Source: Cerrena zonata
Taxonomy: Eukaryota; Basidiomycota; Agaricomycetes; Polyporales; Cerrenaceae
Length of the DNA: 64,000 bases
Assembly (NCBI GenBank): GCA_038087015.1
Contig: JASBNA010000024.1
Coordinates: 434,001 to 498,000, forward strand
Direction: 5' to 3'
Shown piece by piece: positions 40,724 through 50,700 of this stretch. The notes beneath the pieces are model-generated. The model had not been told where the DNA came from, ran no database searches, and was given only the letters and a program-made list of their open reading frames with translations. Made by a program: the position numbers and the translations under genes. The number at the start of each line of letters is the position of its first letter. Position 1 is the stretch's first letter.

Positions 40724-41581
40724 ATGAACCATATTGGATTGAGGGCATTCAGTCAGTCTGCTAGGCTGAAGGCGGCACCTAGGTTTACAAAGACCTTGTC
40801 TGAAGCGAGTAAACCACCATTACAAAAACCCCATGTTATCTTAAGACCATTTGGATTAGAAGAAGCTAAGCTTTTGAATAAGAAAAGTTTTGATATAGCT
40901 AGTCTTAATGTCCGAGAGCTTTTATTTGATAAGGAGTTGAAAGAAGCCAGACAAGCACAATTAGATTATGAAATCAAACATTCACCATTCTACGAATCCA
41001 AATCGTTTACTAATACTAATGGTAAGATCTTTACTCCACCAGTATCATATTTCCGTAATGACAAGGCCAAGTATTTCCCTGACTTTGTGGGAAATACCTT
41101 AGTGAATAGAAATCAACAATTTTCATCATTATTATCCGAGCATATAAGTATTGTTCGTATCTATTCAACGATATCTGGGGAAAAATGTGCTGATACTTAT
41201 TTTAAGAATGCAACCAAAAACTATCTCACAAAAGACTATATGGAATTCCAAGAAGAGTTTCCTCATTCACAAATAGTTGATATTAATATCCCTCAAAATT
41301 GGTTAAAGGGGTTTTTTGTCAAGTTATCCCAAGGTAACATTAGAAAACTTGTGCATTCCGCTAGACATGACAAATACTTTATTGTCCCCACTCGTGTTTT
41401 CCCGTTTGATGTAAAAGAGGCTCTTCTTTGTGACAATGCTTGTTCAGGGTACATCTACATTGTTGATCGAGAAGGTAAAATAAGATGGGCCACTAGTGGG
41501 TATGCCAATGACGAAGAAATTAAAATTATGCGTAAATGCTTGAAAGGCTTAGAAAATGAAATGCTTCAGTCTACCGAGTAG
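40724..41581 (+). CDS. ATP10: Atp10, mitochondrial F1Fo-ATP synthase assembly factor
   Basis: 285 residues (S. cerevisiae 279). Arg/Ser-rich, acid-poor N-terminus (MNHIGLRAFSQSARLKAAPRF) is a typical presequence. Then the family's HVILRPFGL segment, FTPPVSYFRNDKAKYFPDFVGNTL, and the thioredoxin-like C-terminal part with SIVRIYSTISGEKCADTYF and CSGYIYIVDREGKIRWATSGYA. Required for incorporation of Atp6 into the Fo sector; acts on the matrix side of the inner membrane. Confidence 0.9.
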   Translation: MNHIGLRAFSQSARLKAAPRFTKTLSEASKPPLQKPHVILRPFGLEEAKLLNKKSFDIASLNVRELLFDKELKEARQAQLDYEIKHSPFYESKSFTNTNGKIFTPPVSYFRNDKAKYFPDFVGNTLVNRNQQFSSLLSEHISIVRIYSTISGEKCADTYFKNATKNYLTKDYMEFQEEFPHSQIVDINIPQNWLKGFFVKLSQGNIRKLVHSARHDKYFIVPTRVFPFDVKEALLCDNACSGYIYIVDREGKIRWATSGYANDEEIKIMRKCLKGLENEMLQSTE

Positions 41582-41808
41582 GCTCCTTGTATATAGGTTA
41601 ATAGAAATACATTCTTAGATTTTCCCAGCATATGATTTGCTTATTTACTGCAAATTTTACCAAAAATCCAATAAAATTACATATTACGACTTAAAAAACT
41701 TTAACAACTTTTCAGGAACCCAAAGACAATGAATCTACGCACATGAATCTTGTCTTATTCTCTACTAGATGTATCAAACGTTCTGAATTGTTCAAACTAA
41801 CAACTAAG

Positions 41809-41944
41809 TTACTCATACATCTAAGTCACTCATACATCTAAGTTACTCATACAACTAAGTTACTCATACAACTAAGTTACTCATACATCTAAGTCACTCA
41901 TACATCTAAGTTACTCATACAACTAAGTTACTCATACAACTTAG
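41809..41944. repeat. 17-bp x 8 minisatellite with a four-unit higher-order period
   Basis: Eight head-to-tail copies of TTACTCATACAACTAAG and variants (TCACTCATACATCTAAG and others). The order of variants repeats every four units, so the array is a duplicated 68-bp block; only the last unit differs (AACTTAG). The period is not a multiple of three. There are no spacers, so this is not a CRISPR. Each unit holds TTACTCA or TCACTCA, one base from the Gcn4/AP-1 heptamer. Confidence 0.88.
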
Positions 41945-42467
41945 TGAATGTCATGTAACTAATACAACTAAGTGACTGCTGTCATAAACATGAACCGAAT
42001 CAGTCAACCACATGACTTTACCTAAAACTGCCACGAACACACTTGCAATGCCAATTGCTTCTTTCTAAACACCATTTCACCGATTCAAATAAGTTGCAAC
42101 GTTCTGAAAACCCGTTGCTACATTTCGTCGGCGCGCAGGCCAAAAGTATAAATACGAGCAAATCCGTTCTTGAAAACTGCTCTCTAACTACTTTAACTAC
42201 TTTCTACTTTAACTACTAAACAGTACATTAACTACTAAGCAGTATGTTAGCTCGTTTAGCTGGTCGGAATAATGATGAATCTTTTCAATTGGGAATCTCT
42301 CTGACAATCCAAACGCACCGTGGAGAAAACCTATTTAATTGATTTCTGACTTGAACTGCCAGCACTTCTTCTGTTTGACTGAAATACTAACAATCACAGA
42401 CATGGCGTATTGTTTTATCATTTCACGGTGTAGTATGTACTTGCTATACCATCGCTTTAATGTATAT

Positions 42468-42473
42468 CACGTG
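42468..42473. promoter_or_regulatory. Cbf1-type CACGTG site of RPS20
   Basis: CACGTG in the context TATCACGTGCG, 190 bp upstream of the RPS20 ATG and 13 bp before the Tbf1-type palindrome. In Candida albicans, ribosomal-protein promoters use Cbf1 together with Tbf1. Confidence 0.7.
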
Positions 42474-42486
42474 CGAACACCCTACT

Positions 42487-42510
42487 CCACCAGGGCTTAA
42501 GCCCTGGTGG
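42487..42510. promoter_or_regulatory. Perfect 24-bp palindrome, Tbf1-type site of RPS20
   Basis: The left arm CCACCAGGGCTT is followed directly by its exact reverse complement AAGCCCTGGTGG. The core AGGGCT-TA-AGCCCT matches the palindromic Tbf1 element described for CTG-clade ribosomal-protein promoters (TTAGGGCTATAGCCCTAA) apart from the outer dinucleotides and the central AT/TA. It lies 154 bp upstream of the ATG, followed by an A12 tract. Confidence 0.75.
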
Positions 42511-42579
42511 TTTGTAAAAAAAAAAAAAACTCTTTTTTTTTCTTTTTGTTAGCGCGCAGAATTTTCACTAAACCATCAC

Positions 42580-42589
42580 TGAAAAATTT
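42580..42589 (+). promoter_or_regulatory. RRPE-like element TGAAAAATTT upstream of RPS20
   Basis: Exact match to the ribosomal-RNA-processing element core, 75 bp before the RPS20 ATG. The element is common in yeast ribosome-biogenesis promoters; its use here is inference. Confidence 0.45.
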
Positions 42590-42663
42590 AAAACTACTTC
42601 TATATACTTGATACTCTTTTGAAGGTTTCTTCTTTACCAACGTCAACACTGCAAACCATCACA

Positions 42664-43020
42664 ATGTCTGCTCCAATCAACAAAGAAAAAGTTCAAGAAC
42701 AACAAGAAGAAATCCACAAGATCAGAATGACCTTGACCTCCACCAAGGTTAAGCAATTGGAAAAAGTCTGTGCCAACATTGTTGGTAACGCTCAACAAAA
42801 CCACATTGCTAAAAAAGGTCCAGTTAGATTACCAACTAAAGTTTTGAAAATCACCACCAGAAAAGCTCCAAATGGTGAAGGTTCTAAAACTTACGATACC
42901 TACGAAATGAGAATCCACAAACGTGTTATTGACTTACAAGCCCCAGCTTCTATTGTCAGAAAAATCACTCACATCACCATCGAACCAGGTGTGGATGTCG
43001 AAGTCACCATTGCTGCTTAA
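42664..43020 (+). CDS. RPS20: Small-subunit ribosomal protein uS10 (Rps20)
   Basis: 118 residues from ATG 42664 (a TTG 45 bp upstream is in frame but not a start). Near-complete match to yeast Rps20: [77 protein letters not shown]. Located in the 40S head. No intron. Biased codons as for other highly expressed genes. Its promoter has adjacent Cbf1 and Tbf1 sites. Confidence 0.97.
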   Translation: MSAPINKEKVQEQQEEIHKIRMTLTSTKVKQLEKVCANIVGNAQQNHIAKKGPVRLPTKVLKITTRKAPNGEGSKTYDTYEMRIHKRVIDLQAPASIVRKITHITIEPGVDVEVTIAA

Positions 43021-43286
43021 GCGTGATGGCTGTAGATTCTCTTGAAAATTAGTGGACTTGACTGGTTTTTACTTCCAATGATAATTTCAACTGATTTTAG
43101 TGGTATATATATCCAAATGCTCTAGGCGTGCCGTGTATTCCATCGATAATCTCGTAGTATTTTATTCATGGGCTGCACTGACGTTGCGGCGTTAGCTATC
43201 AGGATTTGGTATGACTTGAATCGGTTGTTTATTATTATGTACTATAAATTAGTTTAGTATACTCTTTTTTTTTAATATTACATTAC

Positions 43287-44975
43287 TCACAAAACTTTAT
43301 CTTCTGTAGTGTTCAAAGACTCCAAATATTTAATTAGGATCCTGGGAGAATTACCTTGAAACCCTAACCAACTAACCTTGGTATCTTCTAGAATGAGTTC
43401 ATTCAAGTTTTTAGTGAAGAAAGCCGAATTTAAAGGTACGAGATCGAGCGGGTTGGATGCAAAATTTAACTTATTCACATTACGAGGAACACTGGCGTGT
43501 TTGTCAATATACGCAATCTTGTTCTGACCCAAATCGATGCTTCTTAGATTAGAATACTTCGTATTTTGACCTTGGTTAAATAAAATCGTAGCACAAACTT
43601 CTGTTATCAAGTTGTTGTGTAAATTTAAAACTTGCAAGCTGTTGGGAGGTGACCAAGTCAGGATAGTTGAGATTTGATTCGATGCCAAACTTATTATTTT
43701 CAACCTGCTCAAATGGGTCCATCTGATAAAACTACCATTTAGGTCTTTGATTTCATTGAAGTCCAAGTATATCTCTTCCACCAATGGCGGGAACTCTAGA
43801 AGATTTAGGCTTTTAATATGGCATTTTTGCATTGAAAGTTTAGTTAGCGAATTGGGGAATTTCAAAGGATCTGAAAAGAATTCAAAGTTAAGACAACACC
43901 TTGATAAATTGAGGTCGCTTAAACTTTGAGGAAGACAATTCACGAAACTTAAACTTGAAAAACGGTTCCCGGTCAAATCAAGCAGCCTGAGACCGTCTGG
44001 CCAACCAATTAAGTCAAGCTGCTTTATGGTTTGATTGTTAATATTAGAATAAGTAAGACCAATTCTTTCAAGCAAAGGTGGCCAGGAAATCGAAGTCAAA
44101 AAACCAATTCTCATCCCAAAATCTTCAATATAATTATGGGTCACATCTATCAGTATTAAAGATTGAGAAAGTTTCCCAATATAAAAATTAACAATCCCAA
44201 AATCAACTAGTTTCAAGCTTTTCAAATTCAATGGTAAGATATCCATTGGGAATTTAAGACAGAACCTTTGCCCGCCCTCTGCAACCATGATAAGCGTTTC
44301 AATCGATTCTGGGAACCTGAATCCGGCAAAATTTGTTTTGGGAAAACCAACAATATTTAGAGTTTTCAAACTCAATGGAAAGTTTATTTGGGACCAAGCA
44401 ATCGTCGAGTACTCAGCCTTGAAAGAATTGAGATTGGGCCATTGCAATAGAATGTCGGTTTGATAAAACATCCTTGTATCTTTGAAGGTACTCAATTCAT
44501 AGACATTTGGCAAATTGTCAAACAAAACGCTTAAGGGTCTATCTGGCGAACCGTTCATTACGAGAGAGATCCTATCGATTTTCCCCATAGAATTAATCTT
44601 ATAGATCTTATCCATTTGCAAATGATCCGACTTTTTCTTAGAACCCATCTTCAACGTCAATTTTCGAAAATGAATATCTTGGTTAAAATCTAAAAATTCT
44701 TCAATCAGTTTCTTTCCATATATTGTGAAAGAATCCTTACACATATACATACTATCCATCTGCTCCACCAGCTCCGTAGGTACTTTCTTCTGGCTGTAGT
44801 CTAAAATCAACTTATCTTGGAAATATTCCGAAATCACAGCATCACGAAGTCTTGATTCTGTAAGCCATATAAAACAATCTATTATATAGGTTCGTGGTAA
44901 GTATTCACATATTCTAATGACTATTTCAAAGGGTAGTCTTTGAAGACCCTCCAATAACAACACAATACTCTTCAT
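43287..44975 (-). CDS. F-box/leucine-rich-repeat protein
   Basis: 562 residues. The N-terminal LQRLPFEIVIRICEYLPRTYIIDCF fits an F-box. From ~residue 150 to the end, the chain is built of ~22-24-residue leucine-rich repeats (SLKTLNIVGFPKTNFAGFRFP, GLRLLDLTGNRFSSLSFVNCL, SLSDLNLSRCCLNF, SLQVLNLHNNLITEV, NLRSIDLGQNKIAYID, VNKLNFASNPLDLV). F-box LRR proteins recruit substrates to SCF ubiquitin ligases. Such LRR proteins are numerous and fast-evolving in CTG-clade yeasts and I recognise no named orthologue. Convergent with RPS20. Confidence 0.8.
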   Translation of the reverse strand: MKSIVLLLEGLQRLPFEIVIRICEYLPRTYIIDCFIWLTESRLRDAVISEYFQDKLILDYSQKKVPTELVEQMDSMYMCKDSFTIYGKKLIEEFLDFNQDIHFRKLTLKMGSKKKSDHLQMDKIYKINSMGKIDRISLVMNGSPDRPLSVLFDNLPNVYELSTFKDTRMFYQTDILLQWPNLNSFKAEYSTIAWSQINFPLSLKTLNIVGFPKTNFAGFRFPESIETLIMVAEGGQRFCLKFPMDILPLNLKSLKLVDFGIVNFYIGKLSQSLILIDVTHNYIEDFGMRIGFLTSISWPPLLERIGLTYSNINNQTIKQLDLIGWPDGLRLLDLTGNRFSSLSFVNCLPQSLSDLNLSRCCLNFEFFSDPLKFPNSLTKLSMQKCHIKSLNLLEFPPLVEEIYLDFNEIKDLNGSFIRWTHLSRLKIISLASNQISTILTWSPPNSLQVLNLHNNLITEVCATILFNQGQNTKYSNLRSIDLGQNKIAYIDKHASVPRNVNKLNFASNPLDLVPLNSAFFTKNLNELILEDTKVSWLGFQGNSPRILIKYLESLNTTEDKVL

Positions 44976-45618
44976 CTTGTATGAAGAAAAGCATGTATCT
45001 ACTTGACAAGGGCAGATAAGCTTTGCTTAAATCGCCCGTCTTGCAGCTTTGGCAATTGATTACCCGTAGCAACAAACAAACTCACAAATCACAAGCCTTT
45101 TCAGTGGGATATACGAATAGCGACATACGAATAGAAATTTTGTCAACAGAGTCCACTAAGAAAGAAAGCATTACGAAGAAAGCACTAGGAAGAGATACAT
45201 GAAATGGTTGCAAATAGTGAAGCACCGACAAAAAACCCACACACCGCACCCGACCACACCCATACACCACGAACAACGGTGTACTGCACAAACCCAAACG
45301 ATACTACGTAATATTAAACTACAAGCAAAGACTGAGAAGCCCTCAAATAACCCCTGTTTTCATATTTCCTTCTCATCTTTTTTGAAACAGCAAATTAAAT
45401 TTTAGATAAAAGAGGATTGGCTTTATATTTTAAAGAGCATTGGCTTTATCATAAAACTTGGTGTATGATAATTGACTTTATTGCGTGAACCTGAAGATCT
45501 TTACCTCAATCAGTTATCCTTGGTAGTCGTTTTATTCGGGAAGACCATTGGCTTATCGCAAACCCATCTCTTTACTTCCATTGTTGAATCTTAGTCTTTC
45601 AAAACAGGTACTTTCGTC
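44976..45618. other. Divergent intergenic region, LRR gene to PTC5
   Basis: 643 bp, no supported gene. ACACCGCACCCGACCACACCCATACACC at ~45241-45268 includes CACCCATACACC, close to a Rap1 consensus (ACACCCRYACAYM): CACACCCATACAC matches fully at the core. A TTGGCTTTAT motif recurs at 45418-45427 and 45438-45447. Confidence 0.45.
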
Positions 45619-47439
45619 ATGGTGTTTGTACTCGCTTTGAAACATAAACTGTTGTATATTGCCAACAGACACCTACAACGGACAGGTCGAGCATTGATAC
45701 TGTCAAATGCTAGAAGATTAATCCGGTCCACTAGATCGGTATCGAATTCTACCAAAAATACGGTTAACGGTATAAATTCAAAGAATTCAAACCATGGTAA
45801 TAATAGTGATGCTAATACTGATAATGAAAATGCTTTTAGAAAAATGGTGGGGATTTCTCTTTTATGCGGTGCCGGATACGTGATGTACTTGAGTCCTTTC
45901 CAATCCAATCAATATAATTTGGAAACAATCCCTCCGTTAGGAGCTCCCGGAGCTCCAGGTAGCCCAGCAGATAAATCCACTAACAAATTACTTTCTTCAG
46001 TTAGAACAAATTTATCTGATGATAAATACTACTCTTCCTCTACTTCTTCAATGTATCAAAAAAATAGTATTTCTCACCAACAACATAAAGAAGGAATCTT
46101 TTTATTGAATGAAGAACAAGTTAGTAATAAGTTAAGACAGTTTGAAGAAAGTTACACGGTGAATCGTGGTAAAGGGGTTACTCGTTATGATGTCTGTCAG
46201 CTTCCTTCCAATTCTCCAATTGAAGATGATCGTTCTGAAGAAATTGTTCAAGTGCCCATTTTACAAGATAATAACGTTAAAACTTCTACCGATTGGATGT
46301 TTTTCGGAGTCTTTGATGGTCACGGGGGTTGGACAACTAGTAGTAAATTGAGAGATCAATTGATTACTTATATCGTTCACGAATTAGGTAGTATTTTCAA
46401 ACCAGCTAATGATGAAAATTTAAGATATGTTCCAAATAGTGCCACCATTGATCAAGCGATTAAAAATGGGTTTTTAAAATTGGATCACGAAATTGTCAAT
46501 AAGAATTTGGAAAAATTATTAAATGATAATAATAAAGCAAAAGCTGCGGAACTTTTAATGCCGGCTTTATCAGGATCGTGTGCATTGCTTTCCTTCTATG
46601 ATACTAACTCGAAATTATTAAAAGTTGCTGTGACTGGTGATTCAAGAGCCTTATTAGGGTCTTTCAAAAATGGCCAATGGACCGTTAGACAATTGAGCAT
46701 TGATCAAACTGGTTCTAATCCAACTGAAGTTGCTCGTATTATTAGTGAACATCCCGATGAACCTAATGTGGTGAGAAATGGTAGAGTTTTGGGTACTTTA
46801 GAACCTACTCGAGCCTTTGGTGACTGTCGTTATAAATTACCTGCCTCAATTCAAGAAAGAATCTACAGACAATTTTTCGGTAGACGTTTGCCCAATAATT
46901 TAGAATCTCCTCCTTATGTTACTGCTGAACCGGTGATTACTACTACTAAAGTCGATCCAGAAAATAATGATTTCTTAGTCATGGCATCGGATGGATTATA
47001 TGAAATGCTCTCTAATGAGGAAATTGTTGGATTGGTTGTTAAATGGATGGAAAAGGAAAAATTGGTAAAACCTCAAAAATCTTTTTGGAATTATTTTGGA
47101 TCTACTGAAAATAAATTACCAGAAGTTTCAGATGTAACTAATGATAAAACTTCTAAAGCTCCTTTTAGAAAATCAAGAACTGGAGGCTCCTTTTTATTGG
47201 AAGATAAAAACGTTTCTACTCACTTGATCAGAAATGCTTTATCTAATGGCGGCTCAAAAGAGCAAACTTCAATGCTAATCTCCATTCCTAACCCTGTTTC
47301 TAGACGTTATAGAGATGATTTGACAGTTACTGTCGTTTTCTTTGGGAATGATCCCAGAGGTGAGAATGAAAATGGTAAATTAGAAATCAACCCCGATGCT
47401 ACCGCTGGTGGAGTTGATGCTTCTAAACCAAGATTGTGA
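45619..47439 (+). CDS. PTC5: Ptc5, mitochondrial PP2C phosphatase (pyruvate dehydrogenase phosphatase)
   Basis: 606 residues (S. cerevisiae 572). The N-terminal 45 residues are Arg/Leu/Ser-rich without acids (presequence); VGISLLCGAGYVMYLSPF at ~78-95 looks like a membrane segment. PP2C motifs: DWMFFGVFDGHGGW (metal Asp), LSGSCALLSFYD, VAVTGDSRALLG, TRAFGDCRYK, DFLVMASDGLYEMLSNEE and a final RRYRDDLTVTVVFF. Known to reactivate the PDH E1-alpha subunit in the intermembrane/matrix compartment. An insert of ~45 residues (SFWNYFGSTENK and following) precedes the last motif. Confidence 0.92.
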   Translation: MVFVLALKHKLLYIANRHLQRTGRALILSNARRLIRSTRSVSNSTKNTVNGINSKNSNHGNNSDANTDNENAFRKMVGISLLCGAGYVMYLSPFQSNQYNLETIPPLGAPGAPGSPADKSTNKLLSSVRTNLSDDKYYSSSTSSMYQKNSISHQQHKEGIFLLNEEQVSNKLRQFEESYTVNRGKGVTRYDVCQLPSNSPIEDDRSEEIVQVPILQDNNVKTSTDWMFFGVFDGHGGWTTSSKLRDQLITYIVHELGSIFKPANDENLRYVPNSATIDQAIKNGFLKLDHEIVNKNLEKLLNDNNKAKAAELLMPALSGSCALLSFYDTNSKLLKVAVTGDSRALLGSFKNGQWTVRQLSIDQTGSNPTEVARIISEHPDEPNVVRNGRVLGTLEPTRAFGDCRYKLPASIQERIYRQFFGRRLPNNLESPPYVTAEPVITTTKVDPENNDFLVMASDGLYEMLSNEEIVGLVVKWMEKEKLVKPQKSFWNYFGSTENKLPEVSDVTNDKTSKAPFRKSRTGGSFLLEDKNVSTHLIRNALSNGGSKEQTSMLISIPNPVSRRYRDDLTVTVVFFGNDPRGENENGKLEINPDATAGGVDASKPRL

Positions 47440-47778
47440 TCTTCATCGTACTTTAATGCATTTAAATGATACAATTATCATTTTAAAAAAGTTAGAAAGA
47501 GAACAAAAGCAATGTTTATTTTCACCATTTGCTCAACCTCTTTTCTTTTGTATATTATTAAGCAATAAGCTGTACATATCTTCATTTTAGAAAAAAACCA
47601 AAAAAAGTTATTTATTTATTCATTTATAGCCAATATTTGTACTAATGTAAGGGCTTTTGCTATGAGTCGAACTTTTTTTGTTGCACGCATCAGATCTTCA
47701 AAAAAAAAAAGTCCCAACTCATAAAGATGAACTTTTCATTGACTGCTAATTCTTTACAATCCCCTTCATCAAGAAACA
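47440..47778. other. PTC5 3' end and SKI2 leader, with an overlapping upstream ORF
   Basis: 339 bp. An ATG at 47727 opens a 22-codon frame (MNFSLTANSLQSPSSRNNAN...) that terminates at TGA 47793-47795, past the SKI2 ATG (47779) and in another frame. If the transcript starts upstream of 47727 this would be an overlapping uORF. An A10-type tract sits at ~47700-47710. Confidence 0.45.
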
Positions 47779-50700
47779 ATGCCAATAGGTTCTGAAGCTT
47801 CTAAGAGCTTGAACGAAAATACAAAATTCTTGGATAGTATCTTTGAAGGAGTGGATCCCTTGTCACAAACTTCATATGTTCATCCGCCACCAAAGATAGA
47901 AGAAATCAATAATGAAATAAGCGAAGAATTGCTTACCCCTTCTAATAAATTGTCTTGGGACTTATTAGACTTGGTTCAATCTTTGCCTACAGTCAACAAA
48001 GATAAGATCTTTGAACAACTATTGATAAACCCAAAGCCCATCAATCGTACCTCTATACGTTTTAAAAGGTCTGGTTTATCAGGAAAGATTGATGGATACA
48101 AGGAAGAGTTCAAGCTTGACCTGGTCGATAACGCTACATCTGGGAATTCTTTATCATTGAACAGAAAATTCGGATCCAAGAGTGATGCTTTGAGAGGTAA
48201 GTCAACATATCTTCCTTTTCAACCAGGAGGATTGCTTAATCAAGGCAAAGTGGAAGCAACAGCAGATAAAAAGGATACTTCTTTCTTACACAGAAGTGAA
48301 ATGGGACTTTACGATATGCCTCAAGGTTTATCTAGAGGTCTTGAGTTAGTAGCTGAGTCAGATTCCAAAACTGAGGATATTATAAATTTAGATCAGCATG
48401 AAGAAGAAGCAGATCAAGATACTGCGCAAGATAATGAATTGAATAATACCAATCCTATTAACAATGATCGAATAACTGCATCTGAACAACCATCAAAGAG
48501 AGGTAAGGATGTACCCTTTGAGTCAAACGAAATAGATGGAATTGTTCCAATTGACTATTTGATGGTAAAAAATAACTTAGCCCAAGCTACGGAAATCAAA
48601 AAAAACTGGGCTCATGTCGTTGATTTAGACCATAAATTAGAAAACTTTCATGAAGTTGTCCCAAATATGGCTAGAGAATGGCCATTCGAACTAGATACTT
48701 TTCAACAAGAAGCGATCTATCATTTGGAACAAGGTGATTCAGTTTTCGTTGCTGCTCACACATCTGCAGGTAAAACTGTCGTGGCAGAATATGCAATTGC
48801 AATGGCTACAAGAAATATGACTAAGGCTATTTATACTTCACCTATTAAAGCATTATCTAACCAGAAATTTAGAGACTTTAAAGAAACTTTCAAAGATATT
48901 GATGTTGGTTTGATTACAGGTGATGTTCAAATAAATCCAGAAGCAAATTGTTTAATTATGACGACAGAAATTTTAAGGTCTATGTTATATAAAGGTGCTG
49001 ATCTTATTAGAGATGTTGAGTTCGTAATTTTCGATGAGGTTCATTATGTTAATGATATTGATCGTGGTGTCGTATGGGAAGAAGTAATCATTATGTTGCC
49101 AGAGCATGTAAAGTATATTCTATTATCAGCAACAGTCCCAAATACCTTTGAGTTTGCAAATTGGGTGGGTAGAACTAAGCAGAAAGATATGTACGTTATA
49201 TCAACCCCCAAAAGACCTGTTCCTCTTGAAATCTCTATCTGGGCTAAAAATGATTTATATAAAGTAATTGACTCTAAGAGACAATTCTTAGAAGCTAACT
49301 TCAAGAAACACAGAGAAGTCCTTGATGCTGGTAAAAAGGAAGCTCCAAACGTAGTCATGGGCTCAGGCTCTCGTGGTGGGCCAGGGGGTACTGCTAGAGG
49401 TGGGAATAGAGCTCGTGGTGGAAGAGGAAGCCGTGGAGGTGGACGTGGAGGTGGACGTGGAGGTGGAAACTTCAGTGGTAGAAGTGGCCCTAATAAGAAT
49501 ACCTGGCTTCATTTGGTACAGTATTTACAAAGACAAAAATTACTTCCTGCAGTTATATTCGTTTTCTCTAAAAAGAGATGTGAAGAGTATGCTGATACAT
49601 TAAGAAGTGTTGATTTCTGTACAGCCAAAGAAAAATCAGAAATTCATATGTTCATTGATAGAGCTGTGTCTCGTTTGAAAAAAGAAGACCGTGAATTACC
49701 CCAGATTCTCAAGGTAAGAGAAATGCTTAGTCGAGGCGTTGCAGTCCATCATGGTGGTTTATTACCAATTGTAAAAGAATGTATTGAAATATTATTTGCC
49801 AAAACTTTGGTCAAAGTTTTATTTGCAACTGAAACTTTTGCCATGGGTTTGAACTTACCAACTAGAACTGTTGTTTTTAACGAGTTGAGAAAACATGATG
49901 GTAGAGGTTTCAGGAACTTACTTCCTGGTGAATTCACCCAAATGTCAGGGAGAGCAGGTAGAAGAGGTTTGGATGCAACTGGTACTGTTATAGTAATGAC
50001 ATTCAAAGATCCCCTTTCACCTGCAGATTTCAAAGAAGTAACTTTAGGAACACCAACAAAATTGCAGTCACAGTTCAGATTGACATATAATATGATTTTG
50101 AATCTTTTAAGAATTGAAGCACTTAGAGTCGAAGAAATGATCAAGCATTCTTTTAGTGAAAATTCTACACAAACATTGTTGCCTGAACATCAAAAGAAAG
50201 TTGAATCTCTTTCGGAAGAACTAAAGATCGTAAACCAAGAAGATGAAAAATACGGAGATTTAACTGCAACCCGTGGTGTTTTTGAAGCACTCAGGGAATA
50301 TGAGACGACTTATACAGACTTAGTCCAAGATATATTGGGTCTTGCAGCTAGTAGACAGACGATATTCAAATTAGGTCGTCTCATTGTTTTCAGGGCTGCA
50401 GATGGTGTCCTCAGATTTGGTTTTTATGTCAAGGCTGATATGACTGCTAAAACTTTACTCTTACTTACTTTTGACCATGGAGCAGAGTATGAAAAGCATA
50501 GCAAAGAATTTCAATTACCTTACGTGCCATATAAACCTTACTTACAAAAGAGTATGAAATTAATCAAGTTCAGGGGCAACTTAAAAGTTGAGGCTGTTCC
50601 ATATAATAAGATCAACTTCATTAGTAGATACTCATTAAAAGCTCGCATACAAGGAATCTTACAGGATAACAAAGAATCCGTAAATGAAGCAATTGAACAA

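Larger units (their letters stand above)
41582..42663. other. 1.1-kb intergenic region ATP10 to RPS20
   Basis: Contains a 17-bp minisatellite (41809-41944), a strong orphan TATA box TATAAATA (42147-42154) followed by CTTTAACTACT repeats (~42184-42240), a weak C/D-box-like span (42272-42349), and then the RPS20 promoter module (42468-42589). No protein-coding frame is supported. Confidence 0.65.

Noticed and set aside
41809..41944. CRISPR-like regular repeats
   Set aside because: Units are contiguous without spacers, in a eukaryotic genome; it is a minisatellite.
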